The notes under the pieces are model-generated. The model searched no databases. It had not been told where the DNA came from and was given only the letters and a program-made list of their open reading frames with translations. The position numbers and the translations under genes are program-made. Positions 43,183 through 51,339 of a stretch of DNA of 64,000 nt are shown piece after piece (position 1 is the first letter of the stretch; the number at the start of each line of letters is the position of its first letter). Source of the stretch: Halobacterium sp. KA-4 (GTDB lineage Archaea; Halobacteriota; Halobacteria; Halobacteriales; Halobacteriaceae); NCBI RefSeq assembly GCF_021028995.1, contig NZ_JAJJZG010000003.1, positions 124,001 to 188,000 on the forward strand, given 5' to 3'.

Positions 43183-44533
43183 ATGTCGCCGGAGCGCCCT
43201 CTCGTCGGTACCGTGACGCGAGCCGTCCAGCGAGCCGACATGTCCCCGCCCTCCGAAGTGGCGTCTTCGACGCCGTCGTCGACGTCGGCCACGAGTTCGC
43301 CTGTTTCTGTGGCACCGACGGTGGCTCCGTGACTGTAAGCCAGGCCGCAGTCGAACCGCCCGACCCACAGACCGTCACGCCGACGTTTCGGGGCGCAGCG
43401 AGCGGCCCGACCCCGTCCGGGTCCGACGAGGGAGGCGGCGTGTCCGAGCCACTCGACGACGCACACGCACCGACGGCGGACGAACACACCGTGACGAGGG
43501 TCGCGTACGACGACGCGTACGCCGCCGCAGTCCCCGTCGTGGACGCCGGCGACTACTACGGGACGCTCGCGTTCGGGCCGGACAGGCGTGCCGACACCGA
43601 CGCCGAGCGCGAGCGCCTCGCCACCGTCGGCAGAGTCGTCGGCCAGGGGTTCACGCGGCTGGACGCCATCTGGGAGCGTGACCGGCTGCGGGACTCCCTC
43701 CAGACCGAGCGCCGGCAGTTCGAGAAACTCCACAGCGTCGCCGCCGGGATGGTCGGCTGCGAGGACGCCACGAGCATCGACTACGAGGGCGACGTGGCGG
43801 TGCTCGCCTCGATTCGGGACATCACCGAGCGCAAGGCCCGCGAGCGCGAACTCGAACGGCAGAACGAGCGCTTGGACGAGTTCGCGAGCGTCGTCAGCCA
43901 CGACCTCCGTAGCCCCATCAACGTCGCGCGCGGGAGTCTCGACCTCGCGACGGACACCGGCGACCACGACCACCTCGACCGCGCCATCAGCGCCCTCGAC
44001 CGCATGGAGAGCCTCGTCGAGGACGTGCTGGAACTCGCCCGGCAGGGCCGGCTCGCGGACGAAACCGAGCGCGTCGCGCTTGCCGACGTCGCGATGGACG
44101 CGTGGGACTGCGTCGGCGCAGGAGACGCGACGCTCGCGGTCGAAACCGACGACAGCGTGGAAGCGGACGCCTCGCGGCTCCAAGAGTTGTTCGAGAACCT
44201 CTTCCGAATGCTGTGGAACACGGCTCCACGAACCCTCGTTCGCACGCTCACGAGGACTCTGTCGAGCACGCCGGGGACGGCGTCTCAGTTACAGTCACGT
44301 CGCACGCGGACGGCTTCGCCGTCACCGACGACGGCCCGGGACTGCCCGAGGACAGCCACGACGAGGTGTTCGAGCGCGGGTACACGTCCGTGGACGGCGG
44401 CACCGGGTTCGGGCTCGCAATCGTGGAACGCATCGCCGACGCCCATGGCTGGACCGTCGACGCCGTTCCGCCCGACGAGGGCGAGTCGGACCGCGGTGCT
44501 CGGTTCGAAGTCACCGGCTGTCGTGGTGAGTAG
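43183..44533 (+). pseudogene. Decayed GAF-PAS sensor histidine kinase
   Basis: Three frames must be joined. The first (MSPERPLVGTVTRAVQRAD from ATG 43183) ends in nonsense near 43250. The second runs to 44207 with a GAF-like part (VDAGDYYGTLAFG) and dimerisation H-box FASVVSHDLRSPINVARG. The third begins with the N-box NAVEHG and carries DDGPGLPED and GGTGFGLAIVERI. The second shift fits loss of one A in CGAATGCTG at 44207. A PAS-like stretch is also missing: EKLHSVAAGMVGCEDATSI jumps directly to DYEGDVAVLASIRDITER. A working product is unlikely unless these are sequence errors; the missing segment argues for real decay. Confidence 0.8.
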
Positions 44534-44578
44534 GACAACACTTACAGCACCTGACGTTGGCTGTCAGTACGACTAGCC

Positions 44579-45106
44579 ATGAGCCGGGGGCGTGACGACG
44601 TGACTGTGCTCGCCGTCGACGACCTACAGGACTACCTCGACGTCTACGAGCACCGACTCGGCGACCGGTACGACGTGCGGACGGCCAACGGCGGCGAGGC
44701 GGCGCTCGACGCGCTCTCGTCGGACGTGGACGTCGTGCTCCTCGACAGAGACATGCCCGACGTCTCGGGCGACGACGTGCTGGCGGCGATTCGGGACGCT
44801 GACTACGACTGCCGGGTGGCGATGGTGACGGCGAACGAGCCAGACGAGGATATTGTCGGACTCGGCTACGACGCCTACCTCAGAAAACCCGTCTCGGCGG
44901 ACGACCTGACCGACGTCGTCGAGCGCTTGCGCTCGTTGTCGGCGTACGTCGACGCCGTCGAAGCGTTCCACGAGGCCAGCGAGCGCCGCGCGGCCGGCGA
45001 GCACGCCGACGCCGAGCGCGTGCGCGAACTCCGCGAGCGCGCCGACGACATCGCGGACGGCTTCGACGCGCGGGACTACCGCATCGTCTTCCGCGACCTG
45101 GAGTGA
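44579..45106 (+). CDS. HalX-domain response regulator
   Basis: A 175-aa protein starting MSRGRDDVTVLAVDDLQDYL. It has the receiver Asp pair VDD, phospho-acceptor in VVLLDRDMPDVSG, Thr in MVTANE and Lys in YLRKPVS. The HalX region is shortened, with a distinctive RAAGEHADAERVREL segment before the common end GFDARDYRIVFRDLE. It is a divergent paralogue of the regulator at 42594. With the kinase broken, its phosphate donor must be another kinase. Confidence 0.9.
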   Translation: MSRGRDDVTVLAVDDLQDYLDVYEHRLGDRYDVRTANGGEAALDALSSDVDVVLLDRDMPDVSGDDVLAAIRDADYDCRVAMVTANEPDEDIVGLGYDAYLRKPVSADDLTDVVERLRSLSAYVDAVEAFHEASERRAAGEHADAERVRELRERADDIADGFDARDYRIVFRDLE

Positions 45107-45538
45107 CTACTCGTCGAGGGAGTCGGCGATGGCCGAGAGGCTCGAATCCGGCGGCTGGGTCGCGGCGTACGTCGCGGACTCGCCGGGGACGCGGACGCCG
45201 TACTTGAAGCCGGGTTCGACGACGTCGACGTGCACAGAGCGCCCAGCCTCCAGCGGGCCGTCGTCGAGCCACTCCGCGAGGTGGTTGGTGGCGCTCCCGG
45301 GGTCGCGGGCGAGCGACGGCGTGTCGTACGCGCCGCGAATCACGGGCGTGCCGTCGTCGTGGTGGCGGAGTTGCGCGTGGTACTCGTCACCGTCGAGAAC
45401 GATACGGACGACCTCGCCCGCAGGGAAGTCGTCGGCTGCGTCCGCGGGCAGGCGGAGTTCGTGGCGGCGCGTCCCTCCGGCGCGGGCGACCGTCCCGGTC
45501 ACCGTCTCGACGGTCTCCTCGGAGACGTAGTCGGGCAT
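45107..45538 (-). CDS. DUF7112-like haloarchaeal protein
   Basis: A 143-aa beta-rich acidic protein starting MPDYVSEETVETVTGTVA. Signature-like stretches are GGTRRHELRLPADAADDFP, then GEVVRIVLDGDEYHAQL, then GRSVHVDVVEPGFKYGVRVPG. The order fits the haloarchaeal DUF7112 family of unknown function. It is convergent with the second HalX gene, stop codons abutting without a gap, and is followed after 38 bases upstream by the small membrane protein on the same strand. Confidence 0.7.
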   Translation of the reverse strand: MPDYVSEETVETVTGTVARAGGTRRHELRLPADAADDFPAGEVVRIVLDGDEYHAQLRHHDDGTPVIRGAYDTPSLARDPGSATNHLAEWLDDGPLEAGRSVHVDVVEPGFKYGVRVPGESATYAATQPPDSSLSAIADSLDE

Positions 45539-45576
45539 ACGCGAACGGACGGCGTTCGCGCCTAAAAGCCGGCCGG

Positions 45577-45873
45577 TTACTCGTAGTCGTAGCGGCGCTG
45601 CTGGATGGCCCCGAAAAGCCTGATAACGCCGCCGAGCAGCGCGCTACAGGCGGCGAAGATGATGGTGAACCAGATGGCAATCGAGAGCAGTATCTCGACG
45701 TTCGGGCCGCTGGCCACCCGCCGCGCGAGCACACCGCCAGCGAGCACGACGGCGTAGAACGCCGCGACTTTGAGCGGGAGGGCGTTCTGATCGACGAATC
45801 GCCCAACCCCCTCCGTCCCCGTGCCGGCCGCCGTACCGTGGGCTCCGCGGTTCTCGGAGTCGAAGCGAGACAT
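45577..45873 (-). CDS. Small membrane protein with basic tail
   Basis: A 98-aa protein starting MSRFDSENRGAHGTAAG. A 30-residue polar N-terminus is followed by two transmembrane segments at about residues 34-50 and 60-88 (LLSIAIWFTIIFAACSALLGG). It ends with a charged QQRRYDYE. No family is recognised. It is the first gene of a short minus-strand unit with the DUF7112-like gene, separated by 38 bases. Confidence 0.65.
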   Translation of the reverse strand: MSRFDSENRGAHGTAAGTGTEGVGRFVDQNALPLKVAAFYAVVLAGGVLARRVASGPNVEILLSIAIWFTIIFAACSALLGGVIRLFGAIQQRRYDYE

Positions 45874-46102
45874 CGTGTATCCGGTCGTGAGTGGCGACTC
45901 GCGGAAGAGGGTTGGGTCGAGTTGTGCGCGACCATCCCGTTACAAACTACAGCCGAACGGCCACCGAAACGAACCGTCGAGCGAACCGCCGCGTTGCGCG
46001 AGCGCGGCTACGAAGCCTGATAGGTCGCTTTGCGGGGATGCCGTCGCGGTCGGCGAACGCGCAAAGCGTGGGCTTTTGGTCACCGCTCGCGAACCACCGA
46101 CT

Positions 46103-46342
46103 ATGGACGCGCCGATACCGACGCCGACCGACGACGCCGGCGGGAGCCGGCGGTACGCGTTCCTCGCCATCCTCCCGTTCCTCCTGCTCGGCATCGCGGA
46201 CGTCGTCCTCCTGCTCGTCTGGGGGTTGAACCCGCTGTGGGGGTTCGTCATCCTCCCGCCGATTCTGTTCATCAGCGTGCTCGGCTGGATCGCGTTCAAG
46301 TCCGGGTTCGTCGAGGACCGCGGCGCCGCCGACCAGGCCTAG
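46103..46342 (+). CDS. Small two-helix membrane protein
   Basis: A 79-aa protein starting MDAPIPTPTDDAGGSRRY. Two membrane helices cover about residues 20-41 and 45-66 (WGFVILPPILFISVLGWIAF), with an acidic end (EDRGAADQA). It shows no recognised motif; similar short two-helix proteins are common in haloarchaea. A GGGCTTTTGG stretch at about 46070-46079 may hold its promoter. Its stop shares CTAG with the stop of the convergent cyclase gene. Confidence 0.65.
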   Translation: MDAPIPTPTDDAGGSRRYAFLAILPFLLLGIADVVLLLVWGLNPLWGFVILPPILFISVLGWIAFKSGFVEDRGAADQA

Positions 46343-46965
46343 TCGTCGGCGACCGCTCGCACGGGCGCGCCGTCCGCGTCCACGGGCAGCGGGTACGCAC
46401 GAATCGTACACCGCTGTGGGAGCGCGTCGAGGTTCCGTAAATTCTCCAGAATCAGTCGCCCGTCGCCGAGCAGCGCATGGTGAGCCGGATAACCCGTCGG
46501 CTCGTCGTCCGTCGCGCGCTCGGAGGGCGACGGGTCGACGCTCGGCGCGTCGAGGCCGACGTGACAGCCGAGGTCCGCACAGCGCGCTGCCGCGCTCGTA
46601 GTGAGGTAGGGGTGGTCGAAGTAGCGCTGGTCGCCCCAGTGCTCGCTCCAGCCGGTGTGGAAGACGACGAGGTTAGCGTCGGTGTCGGGGACGCGGTCGG
46701 CGGGAATCTGTTCGCGCGAACCGAACGCCGTGCAGTCCATGATTCGCGCGTCGAACGCGAACGTCTCGACGTCGTACGCGCCGAGCGTCGCGCCGTCGGC
46801 GAGCAGGTGCGCGGGCGCGTCGACGTGCGTTCCCGAGTGCGTCGAGCACGCGACTTCGGCGACCCGGTAGCCATCCTCGTCGAAGGTCGCGTGCGGCGTC
46901 ACGCCCGCCTGCGGGTCGCCGGGGTACGGCAGCCCGGATCCGATTTCGTGCGTGAGGTCCCACAT
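46339..46965 (-). CDS. Cyclase-family metal-dependent hydrolase (kynurenine formamidase-like)
   Basis: A 208-aa protein starting MWDLTHEIGSGLPYPGDP (a GTG 15 bases upstream is less likely). The metal-binding signature is HSGTHVDAPAHLL near residue 44, which defines the cyclase/KynB family, with the later ADLGCHVGLDAPSVDPSP and HHALL positions also typical. Members hydrolyse N-formylkynurenine or related cyclic amides and esters. No kynureninase gene is nearby, so the true substrate is uncertain. It is cytosolic. Confidence 0.88.
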   Translation of the reverse strand: MWDLTHEIGSGLPYPGDPQAGVTPHATFDEDGYRVAEVACSTHSGTHVDAPAHLLADGATLGAYDVETFAFDARIMDCTAFGSREQIPADRVPDTDANLVVFHTGWSEHWGDQRYFDHPYLTTSAAARCADLGCHVGLDAPSVDPSPSERATDDEPTGYPAHHALLGDGRLILENLRNLDALPQRCTIRAYPLPVDADGAPVRAVADD

Positions 46966-47059
46966 GGCGACGGCTACCACCGCCGCGGGGTAAACGTTCG
47001 CGGTCGTGCGTTCGTGTAAAATCAGTAAACATTAAGCCCGCCCTCGGGCAGTACGACGT

Positions 47060-47362
47060 ATGGGACTGGTCGCCGGCGCGATCTACGGCGCTCTCGGGGT
47101 CGTGCTCGTCGGCGCAGGACTGGTGCTGCGCCGCCAGGAGTCGATGGACGACGTCCCGCTGTACGACCCCGACGCCGCCGAGGACCCCGCCGCGCTCGCG
47201 CGCCTGCTCGGGCTGTCGCTGGCCGTCTTCGGCCTCGTCACGCTCGCGTTCGGCGTCGCAGAGACGTTCGACCGCGCGACCGGCGTCGTCGTGGGCGGCT
47301 ACGCGCTCGTCGTGCTGTTCGTCGCGCTCGTGACCGCCGTGCGCTCGCGGCGCTACGAGTGA
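47060..47362 (+). CDS. Small haloarchaeal membrane protein
   Basis: A 100-aa protein starting MGLVAGAIYGALGVVLV with three membrane helices, at about residues 4-22, 45-66 and 72-93, and a cytosolic loop rich in Asp and Pro (DDVPLYDPDAAEDP). It ends RSRRYE. No functional family is recognised. AGTAAACATTAAG at 47026-47038 is a possible TATA element some 25-30 bases upstream. Its stop precedes the convergent amidohydrolase stop by one base. Confidence 0.65.
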   Translation: MGLVAGAIYGALGVVLVGAGLVLRRQESMDDVPLYDPDAAEDPAALARLLGLSLAVFGLVTLAFGVAETFDRATGVVVGGYALVVLFVALVTAVRSRRYE

Positions 47363-47363
47363 C

Positions 47364-48584
47364 TCAGACGTCCAGCCGCCGGCCGTCCACGTAGGTCTCC
47401 TCGACGCGCCGCACCGCCGAGATGTCTGCCAGCGGGTCGTCCGCGAGGACCGCGAAGTCCGCGCGAGCACCCTCCGTCAGCGTCCCGACGTCGTTCCGCG
47501 GGAGGGTGCGCGCGGCGACCCGCGTCCCGGCCTGGATGGCGTCCATCTCCGAAAACCCGATTTCGTCCACGAGCAGCTCCATCTCCAGGACGTTCTCGCC
47601 GTGCGGGACCAACTTCGGCCCCATGAAGTCCGTGCCGGCGGCGATGGCGGCGTTCGCCTCGTACGCGCGCTCGACGGCTTCGACGTGGGGGTCGCGTGCT
47701 TTGCGAGCCTTCTCCAGCGCCCACTCGGGGACGCCGTGGTCGTCGCCGCGCTCGGTGAGGCGGTACATAATCGAGAGCGTCGGGACGAACGTCCCGCCGC
47801 ACTCCTTCAGGAGGCTGACGCAGTCGTCGTCCAGGTAGAAGCCGTGCTCGATGGTCGTCGCGCCGTTCCGCAACGCGGCCCTGATGCCCGCGCTGCCCTG
47901 CGCGTGGGCGGCGACGTCGACGCCGGCGCGGTCGGCCTCCCGCGTCATCGCCGTGATTTCGTCGTCCGTGAATTGGCGGCGGTCGGGTGCGTCGCGCTCG
48001 CTCAACACGCCGCCCGTGGTCATGATCTTCAGGCAATCGACGCCGTCCCGGACTCGCTTGCGGGCTTCCCGCCGGCACTCGTCGGCGCCGTCCGCGAGCG
48101 TGGACAGCGGCGTGCCGTCGGCGACCCACTCGTGGGGGAACCCATGGATGTCACCGTGGCCGGCGGTCTGGGAGATGGCGCGGCCACTCGTGAACACGCG
48201 CGGACCCGAAACCTCACCGTCTGCGACCGCGTCGCGGAGCCCGAGGCCGACCGTGCTCCCGAGATCGCGGACGCTCGTGAACCCCGCGTCGGCCAACTTC
48301 CGCAGGTCCGCGGTGGCGCGGGCGGCCGCCAGCGAAACAGGTGTGGTCGTCCAGTCGACGACGTCCATCGAGCGCGCGCCCTGGAGGTGGACGTGGGCAT
48401 CGACGAACCCGGGGACGATTGTGCGGTCCGGGAACTCAACGTGCTCGGTGTCTGGCGGCGCGTCGACGGACTCGCGGGGACCGACCGCGGCGATGGTGCC
48501 GTCGTCCTCGACGACGAGGCGGGCGTCGTCCACGGCGTCGTCGCGTTGACCGTCGACGAGTCGTGCGACGTCGAACACTCGCAT
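47364..48584 (-). CDS. Amidohydrolase (imidazolonepropionase/prolidase-like)
   Basis: A 406-aa protein starting MRVFDVARLVDGQRDD. The metal site is HVH in VDAHVHLQGARS, the carboxylated-Lys position is in DCLKIMTTGGV, the histidines are in DVAAHAQGS and TIEHGFYLDD, and the Asp is in AAGTDFMG. The order matches the amidohydrolases that cleave Xaa-Pro or Xaa-Arg dipeptides and related amides (COG1228). The substrate is unknown. It is cytosolic. It is separated by 42 bases from the upstream DICT gene on the same strand. Confidence 0.88.
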   Translation of the reverse strand: MRVFDVARLVDGQRDDAVDDARLVVEDDGTIAAVGPRESVDAPPDTEHVEFPDRTIVPGFVDAHVHLQGARSMDVVDWTTTPVSLAAARATADLRKLADAGFTSVRDLGSTVGLGLRDAVADGEVSGPRVFTSGRAISQTAGHGDIHGFPHEWVADGTPLSTLADGADECRREARKRVRDGVDCLKIMTTGGVLSERDAPDRRQFTDDEITAMTREADRAGVDVAAHAQGSAGIRAALRNGATTIEHGFYLDDDCVSLLKECGGTFVPTLSIMYRLTERGDDHGVPEWALEKARKARDPHVEAVERAYEANAAIAAGTDFMGPKLVPHGENVLEMELLVDEIGFSEMDAIQAGTRVAARTLPRNDVGTLTEGARADFAVLADDPLADISAVRRVEETYVDGRRLDV

Positions 48585-48626
48585 GGCCGGGCGTTCGCGC
48601 GCCACCGGGAAAGCGTTACCCTCCGT

Positions 48627-49331
48627 TCAGGCCGACCGACGCGCCGCGCCGAGCGCGTCCAGCGCGTCGTCGACGAGGCTCGTGTCGTACGTCCAGAAGC
48701 CGTAGAAGCCGTCGCTGTGTTCCTCCGCGAGCAGCGCGCACGCCTGCCGTGGGTCGTCGCCGCCGTCGAAGACCACGAACCACGACGACGTGACGTCCGG
48801 AATCGTGCTGCCGTGGAAGGTCACGTCGTCGGGCACGTCCACGGTGTCGTCGGGGACGCCGTAGACGTGGACGTCGAGGTCGGTGCTGGCGAGCCGTTCG
48901 TAGGTCCCGCGTTCGCCCGCGAAGTTCGACAACCGCTGGAAGCCCGCGAACAGCCGCCCGTCGCCCGTGCGCCACGCGCGGTCCTCGATTTCGCGGGAGG
49001 CTTCCAGCATCTGGCGGTGGTTGTACGACGTGAACGTGGTGCGGTCGAGGTGTGAGAGGAGGCGGCTGTACGCGGCGTCCTCACCGACCGAGCGCGGACT
49101 CCCGTGGGTCAGCGAACGTAGCGCGTCGATGCCGACCGCGGTGAGGAACTCACCGTCGTCGGACAGCACCGCGTGCTCGGGATCGCTGCCGGCGTCGGCT
49201 TCCTCGATGGCGACGTTCTGGGACGCGAAGTACTCCCGGAGTTCGGGCACGACGTTCGTCCCGGGTTCCGTGTACACCGTGAGCGTCTTCTCGCGCCCCC
49301 GGACCGTCGCGACCACCTCGCGGAGGCTCAT
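48627..49331 (-). CDS. DICT-domain sensory protein
   Basis: A 234-aa protein starting MSLREVVATVRGREKTL. Residues 90-225 match the DICT domain of haloarchaeal sensors: TTFTSYNHRQMLEASREIED, RLFAGFQRLSNF, and GFYGFWTYDTSLVDDALDAL. DICT modules usually sit in light- or redox-linked two-component proteins. Here the domain stands with only an N-terminal MEDS/REC-like alpha/beta region and no kinase or DNA-binding part. Its partner is unknown. It is divergent from the stress-protein pseudogene. Confidence 0.82.
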   Translation of the reverse strand: MSLREVVATVRGREKTLTVYTEPGTNVVPELREYFASQNVAIEEADAGSDPEHAVLSDDGEFLTAVGIDALRSLTHGSPRSVGEDAAYSRLLSHLDRTTFTSYNHRQMLEASREIEDRAWRTGDGRLFAGFQRLSNFAGERGTYERLASTDLDVHVYGVPDDTVDVPDDVTFHGSTIPDVTSSWFVVFDGGDDPRQACALLAEEHSDGFYGFWTYDTSLVDDALDALGAARRSA

Positions 49332-49406
49332 ACTCCGACCGTTCCACCCCTGGTATAAATGCGTTCGGCTGGTGTGTGCCAACCCGCGAGAGGGCCCGCG
49401 AGATTT

Positions 49407-49881
49407 ATGGTGGGACGACGGCGGCGGTGGAACACGGAACGCGTCATCGCCGTCGTGGAAGCCTCCGACTCCGCGAGAGCCCTCGTCGAAGAAGCCGGCG
49501 AACTCGCCGCGGGCGTCGACGCGGAACTCCTCTTGGTCCACGTGACGACCGACGATGAGTACGCCGAGCGCCGCGAGTCGATGATGAGCGTCCCGAGCCT
49601 CGACGTCAACTACACCGTCGACGAGGCCCGCGACGGCGCCGAGAAGTTCGCGGACGTCGGTCGGCCGCGACGTCCTCGCCGACGTTGACGTCGACTACGA
49701 GCCGGTCGGGCGGCTCGGCGAGAAGGGCGACGAGATTCTGGCACTCGCCGAGGAGCGCAACGCCGACCACATCTTCCTCGCCGGCCGCAAGCGCTCTCCT
49801 GCTGGAAAAGCCATCTTCGGGGACGTCACGCAACGCATCATTCTCGAATTCGACGGCGCTGTCACCGTCGTCACGACGTGA
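49407..49881 (+). pseudogene. Universal stress protein gene broken by a 4-bp duplication
   Basis: The first frame (from ATG 49407) gives RVIAVVEASDSARALVEEAG and EYAERRESMMSVPSLD, a UspA N-terminal half, and runs off into a stop at 49688. The rest is in another frame: RDVLADVDVDYEPVGRLG and then AGRKRSPAGKAIFGDVTQRI with the ATP-binding glycine loop, ending VTVVTT at 49881. Between them GTCG is present twice in tandem (49656-49663); removing one copy restores a 156-aa protein. The product as sequenced would lack the nucleotide-binding site. Sequencing error is possible but a duplication is a normal mutation type. Confidence 0.82.
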
Positions 49882-49934
49882 ATTGGACCCCGTCCGACGA
49901 TAGTGTTATGTGGTAGCACGACCCACGAATCGGT

Positions 49935-50189
49935 ATGCACGAGGCAGCGCCGGGCCGACCAGCGTGGAGCCGTCCCGCGGACGTCGCCATCCTGACGTTC
50001 CTCGCGGGCCGCAGCGCCGAGTACCCCGCCATCGTCGCGAACCGCATCGGGATGCACACGCCGTACGTCGAGACTCGCTTCGAGGCGCTCGCCGAGCGCG
50101 ACCTCGTCGAACCCGTCTCCGGGGAGGTCGTCTACCGCATCACCGAACGCGGGGAGCGCGCGCTCGACGCCGGCGTCTTGCCAGAGTGA
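49935..50189 (+). CDS. Winged-helix DNA-binding protein (phage PhiH1 repressor-like)
   Basis: An 84-aa protein starting MHEAAPGRPAWSRPADVAIL. It is a single winged helix: ILTFLAGRSAEYPAIVANR, recognition helix THTPYVETRFEALAER-like segment (HTPYVETRFEALAER), and wing EVVYRITERGERAL. The size and layout match haloarchaeal small MarR/PhiH1-repressor type regulators. No ligand domain is present, so it acts by binding alone or with a partner. ATAGTGTTATG at 49899-49909 is the likely TATA region. Confidence 0.82.
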   Translation: MHEAAPGRPAWSRPADVAILTFLAGRSAEYPAIVANRIGMHTPYVETRFEALAERDLVEPVSGEVVYRITERGERALDAGVLPE

Positions 50190-50224
50190 ACGGCCATATA
50201 CGTCCCCGCGCCGAACGTCACAGT

Positions 50225-50941
50225 ATGAACCACGAGTCCTACCTCCGGGCCGTGGACCTCCCGGAGTACACCGACCACGCGACGAACGCCGCCGAACGCG
50301 GCGCGGCGCTCGTCGCCCGCCCGCCACACGCGACCGTCGACGCCGACACCGTCGAGGACTGCTACGTCTACCCCGTTCCCGAGCTCGGACCGGACGAGGC
50401 CTGCGGCGTGGGTCTCGCGGACGACCCGTACAATCTCGCGCCCATCTGCGGGCTGGAGTACGAGCCCGAACGCCTCCGCGACCACCCCAACACTGCGCGC
50501 CTAGTCGCGCTCAACGAGACGGTGCGCCGCCTCGCCGAGGAGACCAACCCCGACTGGCTCGGCGTCTACCGTCGCGCCACCAACCCGGACGGCGAGGAAG
50601 TGCTCGTCAAGGAGGCGTACGTCGGCGAGCACTCCCGCGCGGAGTTCCCGCTCACCGAGTCGTTCGCCGAGCGCTCGAACAACTCCACCGTCGGGCTCGC
50701 CGGCGAAGCCGTACTCGTCGAGGACGTCGGCGACTACGACGGCCCCTACTACGAGTGCGACGACAGCGTCCAGAGCGAGTTCTGCTGTCCAATCCTCGCA
50801 GACGGCGACGTCGTCGGCATCATCGACGCGGAAGCCCACGAACCGGACTTCTTCACGCCCGACCGCGTGCTCGCCATCGGCGGCGCGTGCGCTGCGCTCG
50901 CCGAATCGGACCTCCTGACACCGCCGCGCGTCGAGGCCTGA
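50225..50941 (+). CDS. GAF-domain protein, free methionine-R-sulfoxide reductase-like without the full Cys set
   Basis: A 238-aa protein starting MNHESYLRAVDLPEYTD. The first 85 residues are a separate N-terminal part with Cys46, Cys60 and Cys75. Residues 90-225 are a GAF domain related to fRMsr: WLGVYRR, then STVGLAGEAVLVEDV, then YYECDDSVQSEFCCPI and GIIDAEAHEPDFF. Of the three reductase cysteines only the catalytic-site equivalent (C178) is present. The two resolving positions are replaced, while C187/C188 are new. Reductase activity is therefore unsure; ligand sensing is an alternative. Confidence 0.7.
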   Translation: MNHESYLRAVDLPEYTDHATNAAERGAALVARPPHATVDADTVEDCYVYPVPELGPDEACGVGLADDPYNLAPICGLEYEPERLRDHPNTARLVALNETVRRLAEETNPDWLGVYRRATNPDGEEVLVKEAYVGEHSRAEFPLTESFAERSNNSTVGLAGEAVLVEDVGDYDGPYYECDDSVQSEFCCPILADGDVVGIIDAEAHEPDFFTPDRVLAIGGACAALAESDLLTPPRVEA

Positions 50942-51021
50942 TTCGGCCGCTCTCGCGGGTTTTCCGAGACGGCGTGGCCACCGAACTTAATACGATACCG
51001 GACCTCGCCTGAATCAGAACC

Positions 51022-51339
51022 ATGGACGACCTCACCGGCTTCCAACGCGACCTCCTCGTCGTGACGGCGGGCCTCGAGGACCCCAACGGGCTCGACATCA
51101 AGGACGAACTCGAACAGTACTACGAGTCGGACATCAACCACGGCCGCCTCTACCCGAACCTCGACACGCTCGTCGAGAAGGGGCTCATCGAGAAGGGGCA
51201 GCACGACGAGCGCACCAACGAGTACGGGGTCACCCCGCGAGGGGACCGCGAACTCCGCGCGCGCCGCAAGTGGGAGAATCGCTACGTACAGGACGTCGTC
51301 AAGGAACTCGACGACGACCACCTGCTACTGGCAAACTGA
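51022..51339 (+). CDS. PadR-family transcription regulator
   Basis: A 105-aa winged-helix protein starting MDDLTGFQRDLLVVTAG. It has the PadR core: LDIKDELEQYYESDINHGRLYPN-type recognition helix (DINHGRLYPNLDTLVEKG) and wing GVTPRGDRELRARR, followed by a short C-terminal dimer helix. It stops one base before the ATG of the YqeC-like gene, so the two form one transcript. That points to control of the following genes or of itself (inference). AACTTAATACGATACC at 50983-50998 is a good TATA region. Confidence 0.87.
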   Translation: MDDLTGFQRDLLVVTAGLEDPNGLDIKDELEQYYESDINHGRLYPNLDTLVEKGLIEKGQHDERTNEYGVTPRGDRELRARRKWENRYVQDVVKELDDDHLLLAN

